Below, in pieces: positions 1-9,155 of a DNA stretch of 64,000 nucleotides. A program made the position numbers and the translations under genes. The notes under the pieces were generated by a model, which searched no databases, was not told the DNA's origin, and worked only from the letters and a program-made list of their open reading frames with translations. The DNA is from Paenibacillus sp. RUD330. Its GTDB lineage: Bacteria > Bacillota > Bacilli > Paenibacillales > Paenibacillaceae. Position 1 is the first letter of the stretch; each line of letters begins with the position of its first letter. The stretch lies in contig NZ_CP022655.2 in the NCBI RefSeq assembly GCF_002243345.2, positions 275,001-339,000 of the forward strand, written 5' to 3'.

Positions 1-839
<839 letters not shown>

Positions 840-984
840 TGGTAAGAAAAGCAAATGGACTCAGCATCCATCCTATTGGTTCGATCCAGTTTTCAGGGCG
901 CAATTGCCTCGCGCTTCCAGTGTCAAGTACATTGAAGCGGGAAAAATTGTTTGGGCATTTGGCGATGCCTTACCTGAAAAATGT
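840..984 (+). other. 23S-tRNA spacer without a 5S rRNA gene
   Basis: The spacer holds the motif TTCGATCCAGTTTTCAGGG, which often follows 23S genes in the Bacillales, but nothing resembling a 5S rRNA. The cluster therefore passes directly from 23S to tRNA-Met. Confidence 0.6.
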
Positions 985-1061
985 GGCGGTGTAGCTCAGC
1001 TGGCTAGAGCGTACGGTTCATACCCGTGAGGTCGGGGGTTCGATTCCCTTCGCCGCTACCA
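985..1061 (+). tRNA. tRNA-Met (CAT), elongator type
   Basis: A cloverleaf is seen with acceptor GGCGGTG pairing with CGCCGCT (two G-U pairs), anticodon loop TTCATAC and T-loop GGTTCGATTCC. The CCA end is encoded. The first bases differ from the CGCGGGG start usual for initiator tRNA, so elongator Met is preferred. Confidence 0.95.
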
Positions 1062-1066
1062 CATAT

Positions 1067-1142
1067 GGAAGCTTAGCTCAGCTGGGAGAGCATCTGCCTT
1101 ACAAGCAGAGGGTCGGGGGTTCGATCCCCTCAGCTTCCACCA
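1067..1142 (+). tRNA. tRNA-Val (TAC)
   Basis: The acceptor GGAAGCT pairs with AGCTTCC. The anticodon is TAC within CCTTACAAG, the T-loop is GGTTCGATCC and CCA is encoded. It lies 5 bp after tRNA-Met. Confidence 0.96.
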
Positions 1143-1151
1143 TATTGTCTT

Positions 1152-1228
1152 GGAGCTGTGGTGTAGAGGCCTAACATGCCTGCCTGTCACGCAGGAGACC
1201 GCGGGTTCGAATCCCGTCAGCTCCGCCA
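1152..1228 (+). tRNA. tRNA-Asp (GTC)
   Basis: The acceptor GGAGCTG pairs with CAGCTCC. The anticodon is GTC within CTGTCACG, the T-loop is GGTTCGAATCC, the discriminator is G and CCA is encoded. Confidence 0.96.
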
Positions 1229-1246
1229 TTTTTTTTATGTAAGCAA

Positions 1247-1322
1247 GGCTTGGTAGCTCAGTTGGTAGAGCAAAGGACTGAAAATCCTTGTGTCGGCGGT
1301 TCGATTCCGTCCCAAGCCACCA
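1247..1322 (+). tRNA. tRNA-Phe (GAA)
   Basis: The acceptor GGCTTGG pairs with CCAAGCC. The anticodon is GAA within CTGAAAATC, the T-loop is GGTTCGATTCC and CCA is encoded. Confidence 0.96.
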
Positions 1323-1366
1323 TTGGTTTTCTAAGTGAGCTATAAGGCGCATCTTAGAGCAATTGT

Positions 1367-1452
1367 GGAGGGCTAGCGAAGTGGCCAAACGCAGCAGACT
1401 GTAAATCTGTTCTCTGACGAGTTCGGTGGTTCGAATCCATCGCCCTCCACCA
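1367..1452 (+). tRNA. tRNA-Tyr (GTA)
   Basis: This is a class II tRNA with a long variable arm. The acceptor GGAGGGC pairs with GCCCTCC, the anticodon is GTA within CTGTAAATC and CCA is encoded. Confidence 0.96.
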
Positions 1453-1465
1453 CTTCATTTTTTAA

Positions 1466-1538
1466 GAGCCATTAGCTCAGTTGGTAGAGCACCTGACTTT
1501 TAATCAGGGTGTCGAAGGTTCGAGTCCTTCATGGCTCA
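1466..1538 (+). tRNA. tRNA-Lys (TTT)
   Basis: The acceptor GAGCCAT pairs with ATGGCTC and the anticodon is TTT within CTTTTAATC. Unlike the five tRNA genes before it, the discriminator A is followed by CTT, so CCA is not encoded and must be added after transcription. Confidence 0.95.
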
Positions 1539-1567
1539 CTTCTTCCCCAATAATTGAACATTCCAAG

Positions 1568-1592
1568 CACAGACGCTGTCTGTGTTTTTTTG
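1568..1592 (+). terminator. rho-independent terminator of the rRNA-tRNA cluster
   Basis: CACAGAC and GTCTGTG form a 7-bp perfect stem with loop GCT, followed by a run of T. It lies 30 bp after tRNA-Lys. Confidence 0.85.
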
Positions 1593-1872
1593 TTTTTCAA
1601 CCGAAAAATGGAACCGGCATTTCTGGCTGGCTGATGGTATTCGCAAAGCTGCTTGATGCTATAACCAAAGCTGCTTGATGGTAACTGCAAGTCAGCCGAG
1701 CTGAACTCAATCTTACGGGTTGGCTGATGTGAACCGAAATCCGGCAATTTCAATATCGCAATCATGCTCCGGCCGGCGCCGAGGTTGGCGGGCAGGAATG
1801 CCTTCATGGTAAACTTGCTTATATGGATGCATACGGCTTGCAAGGGCTGGTGCGCAGGAGGCGGGACATACG
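1593..1872. other. Intergenic region with a short direct repeat
   Basis: No gene is supported here. A 15-bp sequence CAAAGCTGCTTGATG is repeated at 1644-1658 and 1666-1680. The right end carries the ribosome binding site AGGAGG (about 1856) of the next gene. Confidence 0.5.
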
Positions 1873-2979
1873 ATGGCATCAGGAGAGTGGCTGGAAGAGC
1901 TGCGCGGCATTCTAGGGACGGATCTCGATATTCGCCAGTTCTCCGCGGCGCAGTGGCGGGACATGGCAGGCGGCGGCATCAAGGCGGAGCAGAACGGTAA
2001 TTGGATTGTAGACAAGGATCGATTATTGGTGAGGCTGGCTGGAGACGGGATGAAGGTCGAATGCCTGGAGATCAACCGCACGGAGCCTCTATCGGAAACC
2101 GAGATTCGGCTTCTTCGCTTGACGCTGAAATACGCCAGGCCGGATCGTGCCTGGAACGTCAAGCCGGCGACGGGCATGGAGAAGACCGCAGCCGAACTGG
2201 GCCGCTGGATCAATGGGCAGCTGGACAGCTCGAGACATGATCCGCTGCCGGCATCGCTTGCCGAGGGAGGCCGGCTGTATGCCGAGATGATTCCGATTCT
2301 GCTCGTGCGGGAGTATCCCGGAGCAGCCGACGATTCCTACAGTGAGCTGGAGAAGCTGCTCTTGTCTTTCTTCCCGGAGGAAGTGCTCCTGATTCCGCTT
2401 CAGCGCAACGAATGGCTTATTCTCAGTCCGGTATCCCTGCTCAGGGATTCCCAGCTGGAAGGAACCGAAGAGGACGAATCGGAGGAAGAAAGCCTGAAGT
2501 CCATCGGCCTCGGCCTTCATGAGATGCTGGCGAGCGAATGGCTGGGCGAATGCCATCTTGCGCTGTCGCTGCCGATGCAGCCCCTGAAGTCGCTTGTCGA
2601 CAGCGCGGCTCTGCTGAAGGAGACGGTGGAGCTGGGAAGACGGTTCCATGTCGGCTCGAACCTCCATCTGCCTTGGCAGCTGCATCTCGAGAGCTTACTC
2701 AGCTCCATCCCGGAACGGGAGCGCAGCAAGTTCATCGAGCAGACGCTCAGCCGGTCGGATTATTACATGGAGCCGGAAATCCTCACGACGCTGGAGACGT
2801 TCTTCGCCTTGGACTGCAATGTAAGCGAGACGGCGAAGAAGCTGTATATCCACCGGAATACCCTTCTTTACCGATTGGACAAGCTGAAGCAGGAAACGGG
2901 ACTGGACGTCAGGCTCTTCCGGGACGCCGTCATGGTCAAGATCATTCTGCTATTGGATAAAGTCACGAAAAGACCTTAG
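1873..2979 (+). CDS. PucR-type helix-turn-helix transcriptional regulator
   Basis: This 368-residue protein is predicted to be a cytoplasmic DNA-binding regulator. The last 60 residues hold the PucR/CdaR-type helix-turn-helix (LDCNVSETAKKLYIHRNTLL, then YRLDKLKQETGLDV). The N-terminal 300 residues have no recognised enzymatic motif and probably form the sensory part. The ATG follows AGGAGG by about 10 bp. It lies 114 bp upstream of, and in the same direction as, a sugar-ABC ATPase gene, so control of that gene is a reasonable inference. The ligand cannot be read from the sequence. Confidence 0.8.
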   Translation: MASGEWLEELRGILGTDLDIRQFSAAQWRDMAGGGIKAEQNGNWIVDKDRLLVRLAGDGMKVECLEINRTEPLSETEIRLLRLTLKYARPDRAWNVKPATGMEKTAAELGRWINGQLDSSRHDPLPASLAEGGRLYAEMIPILLVREYPGAADDSYSELEKLLLSFFPEEVLLIPLQRNEWLILSPVSLLRDSQLEGTEEDESEEESLKSIGLGLHEMLASEWLGECHLALSLPMQPLKSLVDSAALLKETVELGRRFHVGSNLHLPWQLHLESLLSSIPERERSKFIEQTLSRSDYYMEPEILTTLETFFALDCNVSETAKKLYIHRNTLLYRLDKLKQETGLDVRLFRDAVMVKIILLLDKVTKRP

Positions 2980-3093
2980 TTTTTTTGTAGGGTTTGTGCA
3001 TAGTCATACGCTTACATCTTCGGTTAATATAGATTCATAAGATCATTCAACCGTAGAGGTATCACCTACTCACTCACATAGGGGGAAACAAAC

Positions 3094-4215
3094 ATGGCAG
3101 GCGTACGTTTAGAACATGTTTACAAGAAATACCCTGGATCCGACAACGCATCGGTAAAAGACATCAACCTGGACATCAAGGATAAGGAATTCCTCGTCCT
3201 GGTCGGTCCTTCCGGCTGCGGCAAATCCACGACGCTCCGCATGATCGCTGGTCTGGAGGAAATCTCCGAAGGCAAGCTGTTCATCGGCGATCGCCTTGTG
3301 AACGATGTCGCCCCTAAAGACCGCGACATCGCGATGGTATTCCAATCCTACGCCCTGTACCCGCACATGAACGTGTACCAGAACATGGCTTTCGGCCTGA
3401 AGCTGCGCAAGTTCAAAAAAGCCGACATCGATAAGCGCGTTCGCGAAGCGGCAAAAATTCTTGATATCGAGCATCTTCTGGAGCGCAAGCCGAAAGCACT
3501 CTCCGGCGGCCAACGCCAGCGTGTCGCCCTGGGCCGCGCTATCGTCCGCGAACCGCAAGTGTTCCTGATGGACGAACCGCTTTCCAACCTTGACGCCAAG
3601 CTCCGCGGCCAAATGCGCGCTGAGATCAGCAAGCTGACGAAACGTCTGGAAACGACGACGATCTACGTAACGCATGACCAGATCGAAGCCATGACCATGG
3701 GCGACCGCATCGTTGTCATGAAGGACGGCCTCATTCAGCAAAACGCAAGCCCGGATGAGCTTTACAACCACCCGCTGAACATCTTCGTTGCCGGATTCAT
3801 CGGCGCGCCAGCGATGAACTTCATCACCGGTACGCTGAGCGAAGCAGGCGGCGCGATGCGCTTCAAGGCTGCGGGTGTGGATGTTGTCCTTCCAGAAGGC
3901 AAAGCCAACGTCCTGCGCGACAAGGGCTTCGTAGGCAAAGAAGTCGTTCTGGGTGTTCGTCCTGAGGACCTGCACGAAGAGCCGGTCTTCCTGGAAGCTT
4001 CGCCTAACAGCATCGTCAACGCCAACATCGAAGTGGCGGAGAACCTTGGCCACGAAATGTACCTGTACCTGAACGGAATCGGCAACGATACAGTTATCGC
4101 CCGCGTTGACGGACGTTCCGGCATGCGTGACGGCACGAGCGTCAAGCTCGCTCTGGATATGAACAAAGTCCATGTCTTCGACAAAGCGACTGAGCTGAAC
4201 CTGTTCGAGAACTAA
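3094..4215 (+). CDS. ugpC: Sugar ABC transporter ATP-binding protein (UgpC/MsmX/MalK family)
   Basis: The 373-residue product is the cytoplasmic ATPase that energises carbohydrate ABC importers. It has Walker A GPSGCGKS (residues 38-45), Q-loop FQSYALYP (Gln84), signature LSGGQ (136-140), Walker B FLMDEP (157-162) and H-loop His194. A C-terminal TOBE/regulatory region of about 130 residues is typical of the MalK/UgpC class. It is monocistronic, with no binding protein or permease beside it. In Bacilli such orphan ATPases (MsmX type) serve several importers. It is therefore a candidate partner for the ATPase-less importer at 55.9-59.5 kb. The start follows AGGGGGA. Confidence 0.92.
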   Translation: MAGVRLEHVYKKYPGSDNASVKDINLDIKDKEFLVLVGPSGCGKSTTLRMIAGLEEISEGKLFIGDRLVNDVAPKDRDIAMVFQSYALYPHMNVYQNMAFGLKLRKFKKADIDKRVREAAKILDIEHLLERKPKALSGGQRQRVALGRAIVREPQVFLMDEPLSNLDAKLRGQMRAEISKLTKRLETTTIYVTHDQIEAMTMGDRIVVMKDGLIQQNASPDELYNHPLNIFVAGFIGAPAMNFITGTLSEAGGAMRFKAAGVDVVLPEGKANVLRDKGFVGKEVVLGVRPEDLHEEPVFLEASPNSIVNANIEVAENLGHEMYLYLNGIGNDTVIARVDGRSGMRDGTSVKLALDMNKVHVFDKATELNLFEN

Positions 4216-4223
4216 TCCTACAA

Positions 4224-4269
4224 TAAAAAAAGGCTGCCGATCATGGGAACATGATCGGCAGCCTTTTTG
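4224..4269. terminator. Bidirectional terminator between ugpC and nagZ
   Basis: A 15-bp perfect stem (4231-4245 with 4250-4264, loop GGAA) is flanked by an A-run on the left and a T-run on the right. It can end transcription of both convergent genes. Confidence 0.9.
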
Positions 4270-4352
4270 CCTATGGGGCCAGGCCAGCCGACTTTTGCCG
4301 ATTGGCCCTGTCCCCGTTGTCATGAAGCTGCTTTCTAAAAGAGCAAACGGAC

Positions 4353-5693
4353 TTACTTCCGATAGGCATCAAGCACCTTGAGTGCATCCCTATTGAGCTG
4401 ATCGACCGAAATGGAGCTTATCTTGCCGTCTGTCATCTGGTATTGGAGCTTGCGAGCCATAATGCGGTAGACGCTTTCGTTGAGCCGCGAGGCGGTGATC
4501 GATCCGTCGGCAGCAGCCTTCCGAAGCTTCTGCAGCACATGGATGATATTGTCGTTGCCATGCGAGACGATGACGATATCTCCGCCGGCCGATATGGTTC
4601 GGACGGCCGCATCTCCGACATCATAGTTTTCCAGGATGGCCCCCATGGTCAGATCGTCGCTGAACACAAGGCCGTTGAATTTCATCTTATCCCGCAGCAG
4701 TCCGGTAATGACAGGCTTGGACATCGAAGCCGGGTACTCGGCGTCCAGCTTGGGCAGCAGAATATGGGCAACCATCACGGCGTCCGCTCCCTGGTCGATT
4801 GCGGCCTGGAACGGAGGAAGCTCCACCTCCTGCAGCCTGCTCAAACCGTTGCCGGTGACAGGAAGCTGCTTGTGGGAATCGACGGAAGTATCTCCATGAC
4901 CCGGAAAATGCTTGAGGACGCCGAGGATGCCCTCCTTCTTGAATCCCAGCATGGCGGCAGTCCCAAGCTTGGATACAAGCTGAGGGTTGCTGCCGTAAGA
5001 GCGGTCGCCGATGACCGGATTGTCGGGATTGCTGTTGACGTCGAGCACGGGAGCAAAGTCCACGGAGAAGCCGAATGCTTTGACTCTCCTTGCCAGCAAT
5101 TGGCTGACATCGCGTGCGTATGCGGCATTGCCTGACTGGCCGATGATGCCGCTGCTCGGTATTTTCTCTACCGATGCCGGCATCCGGGTTACTTTGCCGC
5201 CTTCTTCATCGACTCCGAGCATAAGCGGGAGATTTCCTGCCGCCTTGTTCAGAGCCTTGAGGCTATTGAGAAAATCGACGGTTCCTTGCAGAGTCTTCAT
5301 ATTGTCACGGAAAAGGATGAATCCCCCGACGCGGTAGTCCCGGACCAGCGTTTCGGCTTCTTTGTCCGGCTTGATTCCTTCCACGCCTGCGATGACCAAT
5401 TGTCCAACCTTTTCCTCTGTGCTCATGGATGCGATCCGTCTGGCGATGTCCTGGCTTTGGGCATTCGTCAAGCCTGCTACGGGCGGCCAGGAAACGGTCG
5501 ACTCGTCCACAGCCCGGATCTTGGCCGGCGCAGCCGCGGCAGGCTGCAGTCCGGCCGTCGAGGCGAAGCTTGGATGGGAGGGGCTGTACTCGGACCATGC
5601 CGAGCCGGCAGCTGCAGCCGCAAGGGCAACGGCAATGAGAGCGGGCCGGACGAAACGGCTCCGGCTTCCGCGTTGATTTCGTTTGGAGCGCAT
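4353..5693 (-). CDS. nagZ: Secreted glycoside hydrolase family 3, beta-N-acetylhexosaminidase (NagZ-like)
   Basis: The 446-residue protein has an Arg-rich N-terminus and a hydrophobic segment (residues 16-32), consistent with export or membrane anchoring. The family 3 N-terminal TIM barrel shows KHFPGHGDT (261-269) and DSH (272-274), the loop that carries the acid/base of NagZ enzymes. SDDLTM (345-350) contains the nucleophile Asp. The family removes N-acetylglucosamine from muropeptides. It lacks the second domain of longer family 3 enzymes. An upstream TTG (5744) is open, but the ATG at 5693 follows GAGGTGG and is preferred. Confidence 0.88.
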   Translation of the reverse strand: MRSKRNQRGSRSRFVRPALIAVALAAAAAGSAWSEYSPSHPSFASTAGLQPAAAAPAKIRAVDESTVSWPPVAGLTNAQSQDIARRIASMSTEEKVGQLVIAGVEGIKPDKEAETLVRDYRVGGFILFRDNMKTLQGTVDFLNSLKALNKAAGNLPLMLGVDEEGGKVTRMPASVEKIPSSGIIGQSGNAAYARDVSQLLARRVKAFGFSVDFAPVLDVNSNPDNPVIGDRSYGSNPQLVSKLGTAAMLGFKKEGILGVLKHFPGHGDTSVDSHKQLPVTGNGLSRLQEVELPPFQAAIDQGADAVMVAHILLPKLDAEYPASMSKPVITGLLRDKMKFNGLVFSDDLTMGAILENYDVGDAAVRTISAGGDIVIVSHGNDNIIHVLQKLRKAAADGSITASRLNESVYRIMARKLQYQMTDGKISSISVDQLNRDALKVLDAYRK

Positions 5694-5728
5694 TTTTCCA
5701 CCTCGCTTGACGGTAGTCTGCTTTATCC

Positions 5729-5757
5729 ATTGTAATAGACGCAATGGATCGCGTAAA
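5729..5757 (-). promoter_or_regulatory. Putative sigma-A promoter of nagZ
   Basis: On the minus strand TTTACG and TACAAT are separated by 17 bp, about 35 bp upstream of the preferred ATG. Confidence 0.5.
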
Positions 5758-5891
5758 TGTTGTGGACGCGCGCTACGTTGCGCTGATGCCCGTTTTCCTT
5801 TAGGATGGAACTAATAGGCAGAAGGCTCTACGAATCGCCCGCAAGCAACGTACATATGCCCTGGAACAGGGAGACATACAGGAGGGCCCTC

Positions 5892-6830
5892 ATGGCTAAA
5901 AAAGTCAAGGTATCCGAATTGGTGCAGCCGTTTCAACTGGAGATTCTGGCAGGAGAGGACGGCATGCAGCGAATCATAACGACCGACGATCTGTACCGGC
6001 CTGCGCTGGAGATGGCCGGCTATTTCCATTATTACCCGAAAGAGCGGGTTCAATTGCTCGGCAAGACGGAATTGGCGTTCATCCAGACGCTGGACAGCCG
6101 GGAACGCAAGGAAAGACTGGAAAAGCTGTGCAACGATGAGACGCCATGCATCATGCTCACCCGCGGATTGGAACCGCCGCTCGAGCTGATCGAGCAAGCG
6201 GCGGAGAAGCATATTCCGGTGCTGCGAAGCCAGATATCAACGACGATCTTCTCCAGCCGCCTGACCAACTTCCTGGAGCGCCGGCTTGCGCCGACAACGA
6301 CGATCCATGGCGTCCTCGTGGATGTGTACGGCATGGGCATCCTCATTACAGGCGGCAGCGGCATCGGCAAAAGCGAGACGGCGCTCGAGCTCGTGAAGCG
6401 CGGCCACCGGCTTGTCGCGGACGATGCCGTCGAGATCAGGCAAACATCGGACGGGCAGCTGCACGGAACGGCTCCGGAGCTGATCCGGCATCTGCTGGAG
6501 ATTCGGGGTCTCGGCATCATCAATGTGATGACGCTGTTCGGCGCGGGCGCCATCCGCAACAACAAGCGCATCAGCGTGGTCATCAAGCTCGAGAACTGGC
6601 AGCCGGAGAAGCAGTACGACCGTCTCGGCCTGGACGAGGAGACGACCCGCATCATCGAGACGGATGTTCCGCTCGTGACGGTTCCCGTCCGCCCTGGACG
6701 CAACCTTGCCGTCATCATCGAGGTCGCCGCGATGAACTACCGCTTGAAGCGGATGGGATACAACGCCGCGCTGCAGTTCACGAACAAGCTTACTGAAACG
6801 ATCGCAGATGACATGGACGACTATGAATAA
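5892..6830 (+). CDS. hprK: HPr kinase/phosphorylase HprK
   Basis: This bifunctional enzyme phosphorylates Ser46 of HPr-family proteins with ATP or PPi and reverses the reaction with Pi. It is the central sensor of carbon catabolite repression in Firmicutes. The 312 residues include Walker A GGSGIGKS (154-161), the preceding HGV segment (His139) and the family signature around [19 protein letters not shown]. The frame is open from 5805, but the ATG at 5892 follows AGGAGGG and gives the usual family length. The operon continues with lgt and ppaX, the same order as in B. subtilis. An HPr-family substrate is encoded at 28.2 kb. Confidence 0.96.
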   Translation: MAKKVKVSELVQPFQLEILAGEDGMQRIITTDDLYRPALEMAGYFHYYPKERVQLLGKTELAFIQTLDSRERKERLEKLCNDETPCIMLTRGLEPPLELIEQAAEKHIPVLRSQISTTIFSSRLTNFLERRLAPTTTIHGVLVDVYGMGILITGGSGIGKSETALELVKRGHRLVADDAVEIRQTSDGQLHGTAPELIRHLLEIRGLGIINVMTLFGAGAIRNNKRISVVIKLENWQPEKQYDRLGLDEETTRIIETDVPLVTVPVRPGRNLAVIIEVAAMNYRLKRMGYNAALQFTNKLTETIADDMDDYE

Positions 6831-6863
6831 GGGCAATCTTCCTATGGAAAGAGGTCGGCAACG

Positions 6864-7892
6864 ATGACGGAATATTCTCTTCGTATCAATCCCATAGCCT
6901 TCGAGCTTGGACCGATAACGGTCCACTGGTATGGAATCATTCTCGGACTGGGGGCGTTGATGGGACTGGTGCTGGCGATCCGGGAGGGCAAGCGCTTCGG
7001 CATCTCGTCCGATTTCTTCATGGACCTGCTGCTGCTCGGGGTCCCATCCGCGATCATAGCGGCCCGCGCCTACTTCGTCCTGTTCAAATGGGATTATTAC
7101 CGCCAGCATCCAGGCGAGATCCTGGCGATCTGGAACGGCGGCATCGCTATCTACGGCGCCTTGATCGGCGCCATTATCTGCGCGATCTTCTATGTGCGCC
7201 GCAAAGGCCTCAATTTCTGGCGCATCGTCGATATATGCGCCCCGTCTCTGCTGATCGGCCAGATTATCGGCCGCTGGGGCAACTTCGTCAACCAGGAAGC
7301 CTATGGCGGTCCCGTCACGCGCCGGTTCCTGAGCGGCGAGCTGCATCTGCCGGACTGGATCGTGGACCAGATGTATGTGGAAAGCACCGGACAGTTCCAT
7401 CATCCGACTTTCCTGTACGAATCGGTATGGAACATCATCGGCATCCTGCTTATCTTTGTCCTTCGCCGCCGTCCCTGGGTCCGCGCCGGAGAAATGTTCT
7501 TCACCTATCTGATCTGGTACTCGATCGGCCGCTTCTTCATTGAGGGGCTGCGTACGGACAGCCTTGCCTTCGCAGGTCCCGCTTGGCTCGAATCCCTGAT
7601 GAACGGTCTTTGGTCCCCGATGAAGATCCTGTTCGAACCGGGCTATCTGGATCCGGCCTATGGCAATGTCCGCAGCTCTCAGCTGATCGCCGTTCTCGCC
7701 ATCCTGTTCTGCATCGTCATGATCATCGTCCGCCGCTCGACAGGACTTGCCGCGGAGCGGTATTCCGACCCGGTCATCAACCGCAAGACCGGACTTCCCG
7801 CCGGCGTGGAGCCGCAGGAGGCACAGCCCGTTTCCGAAGCAGCAAAGGAGAATCATCACGATGAAAACGCCCATACAAAACCTACTGTTTGA
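6864..7892 (+). CDS. lgt: Prolipoprotein diacylglyceryl transferase Lgt
   Basis: This integral membrane enzyme transfers diacylglycerol from phosphatidylglycerol to the lipobox cysteine of prolipoproteins. Several hydrophobic segments are visible. The signature region is GRWGNFVNQEAYGG (about residues 136-149), and FIEGLRTDSL carries the conserved Arg near the C-terminal part. The N-terminal GG motif reads NGGIAIYGALIG. The 342-residue protein has a hydrophilic C-terminal tail of about 45 residues that overlaps the start of ppaX by 32 bp. Lipoproteins that would use it are encoded at 47.7 and 55.9 kb. Confidence 0.94.
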   Translation: MTEYSLRINPIAFELGPITVHWYGIILGLGALMGLVLAIREGKRFGISSDFFMDLLLLGVPSAIIAARAYFVLFKWDYYRQHPGEILAIWNGGIAIYGALIGAIICAIFYVRRKGLNFWRIVDICAPSLLIGQIIGRWGNFVNQEAYGGPVTRRFLSGELHLPDWIVDQMYVESTGQFHHPTFLYESVWNIIGILLIFVLRRRPWVRAGEMFFTYLIWYSIGRFFIEGLRTDSLAFAGPAWLESLMNGLWSPMKILFEPGYLDPAYGNVRSSQLIAVLAILFCIVMIIVRRSTGLAAERYSDPVINRKTGLPAGVEPQEAQPVSEAAKENHHDENAHTKPTV

Positions 7893-8523
7893 CTTGGACG
7901 GCACCATTCTCGACACGAATGAATTGATCATGCGCTCCTTCCTCCACGCGCTGCAGGGAGTTGTCCCCGCAGACTTCGGGAGGGAGCAGATGATTCCATA
8001 TATGGGCCTTACTCTGGTCGACCAGATGAAGCATTTCTCCGGCCAGGAAGAAACCTCGCATCTCATTTCCCTGTACCGGGAAATGAACATGAAGCTGCAT
8101 GACGATCTCGTCGTGCCGTTCCCCCATACGGCCGAGGTGCTGGAGCGGCTCAAGGCCGCGGGCTTCAAGCTTGGCGTCGTCACGACGAAGATCCGCATGT
8201 CCACGGAAAAAGGGCTTCGCCTGACGGGACTGCTGGACTATATGGATGCCATCGTCACGCTGGATGACGTAGACAACCCGAAGCCGCACCCGGAGCCGGT
8301 CCTGCGCGCCATGGAGATGCTGGGAGCGAAGCCGGAGGAGACGATGATGGTCGGCGACAGCACCGTGGACATCCAGTCCGCTCTGGAGGCGGGAGCAGTG
8401 CCGGTCGGCGTCGCCTGGTCCCTCAAGGGCGAGGAGCTGCTGCGTCAATACGGCGCCGCCCATGTGCTTCAGGACATGAGGGATCTGTATGCCCTGCTCG
8501 GATTGGAGCAGGAGGCCCGGTGA
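7861..8523 (+). CDS. ppaX: Inorganic pyrophosphatase PpaX (HAD family)
   Basis: The 220-residue product is a HAD-superfamily phosphatase with motif I DLDGTILDTNE, motif II VVTTK, a Lys in NPKPHPEP and motif III MVGDSTVDIQ. By synteny with hprK-lgt it is PpaX, which hydrolyses the pyrophosphate released when HprK dephosphorylates HPr-Ser46-P. The ATG at 7861 follows AAGGAG and lies inside the 3' end of lgt, which suggests translational coupling. The frame is open further upstream, but no better start is seen there. Confidence 0.9.
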   Translation: MKTPIQNLLFDLDGTILDTNELIMRSFLHALQGVVPADFGREQMIPYMGLTLVDQMKHFSGQEETSHLISLYREMNMKLHDDLVVPFPHTAEVLERLKAAGFKLGVVTTKIRMSTEKGLRLTGLLDYMDAIVTLDDVDNPKPHPEPVLRAMEMLGAKPEETMMVGDSTVDIQSALEAGAVPVGVAWSLKGEELLRQYGAAHVLQDMRDLYALLGLEQEAR

Positions 8524-9005
8524 GGAATGTCGAGCGTTATCCGACCGAAGGGCCGAATGCGCTGTGGCAGGTATACCGGACGGTAAGCCGATTCAAGGCG
8601 GTTCGCAACTTCGCCGCCATCCAGATCTCCCGCTATTGCCCCTCCCTGCCGGTCAAAAACTGGATCTATCGCCGGATTCTCGGCATGCGGGTCGGCAAGA
8701 CGACGTCGTTCGCGCTCATGGTCATGGTGGATGTCTTTTTTCCCGAGCGGATCACAGTGGGGGACAACTGCATCATCGGCTACAATACGACCATCCTGAC
8801 CCACGAATATTTGATCCATGAATACCGGCTGGGAGATGTCGTGATCGGCTCCAACGTCATGATCGGAGCCAATACGACGATCCTCCCCGGAGTGACGATC
8901 GGCGACGGCGCTGTCGTCGCCGCCGGTTCCCTGGTCCATCGGGATGTGCCTGCCGGCGCATTCGTTGGGGGGAATCCGTTCCGGATCATCCGCGAACAGG
9001 ATTGA
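8520..9005 (+). CDS. Hexapeptide-repeat acyltransferase (YvoF-like)
   Basis: This 161-residue protein belongs to the left-handed beta-helix acetyltransferases. Hexapeptide repeats are seen from about residue 75 to 150 (VIGSNVMIGANTTILPGV, then TIGDGAVVAAGSLV and a GGNPFRII ending). The likely start is a GTG that overlaps the ppaX stop codon and follows AGGAGG by 4 bp. The position after ppaX matches B. subtilis yvoF. The acyl acceptor is unknown; sugar or cell-surface polymer acetylation is typical of the family. Confidence 0.85.
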   Translation: MRNVERYPTEGPNALWQVYRTVSRFKAVRNFAAIQISRYCPSLPVKNWIYRRILGMRVGKTTSFALMVMVDVFFPERITVGDNCIIGYNTTILTHEYLIHEYRLGDVVIGSNVMIGANTTILPGVTIGDGAVVAAGSLVHRDVPAGAFVGGNPFRIIREQD

Positions 9006-9155
9006 AGCCGGACATAGACAGGCATAGACCGGGCATAAGCAGGACATATCTAGGATGGAAGACGGGAAGCCGAGGCAACTTTTTGCGGACAGGACTCGTT
9101 TACAGGATTGGCCTCTATTGAATATGCCAGTCCAACCTGCAAGGAGAGAACGCGA

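Noticed and set aside
6237-8204. Long minus-strand frame opposite hprK, lgt and ppaX (655 codons)
   Set aside because: It is the mirror of GC-rich coding sequence on the plus strand and its translation shows no domain; hprK, lgt and ppaX have clear motifs and start sites.
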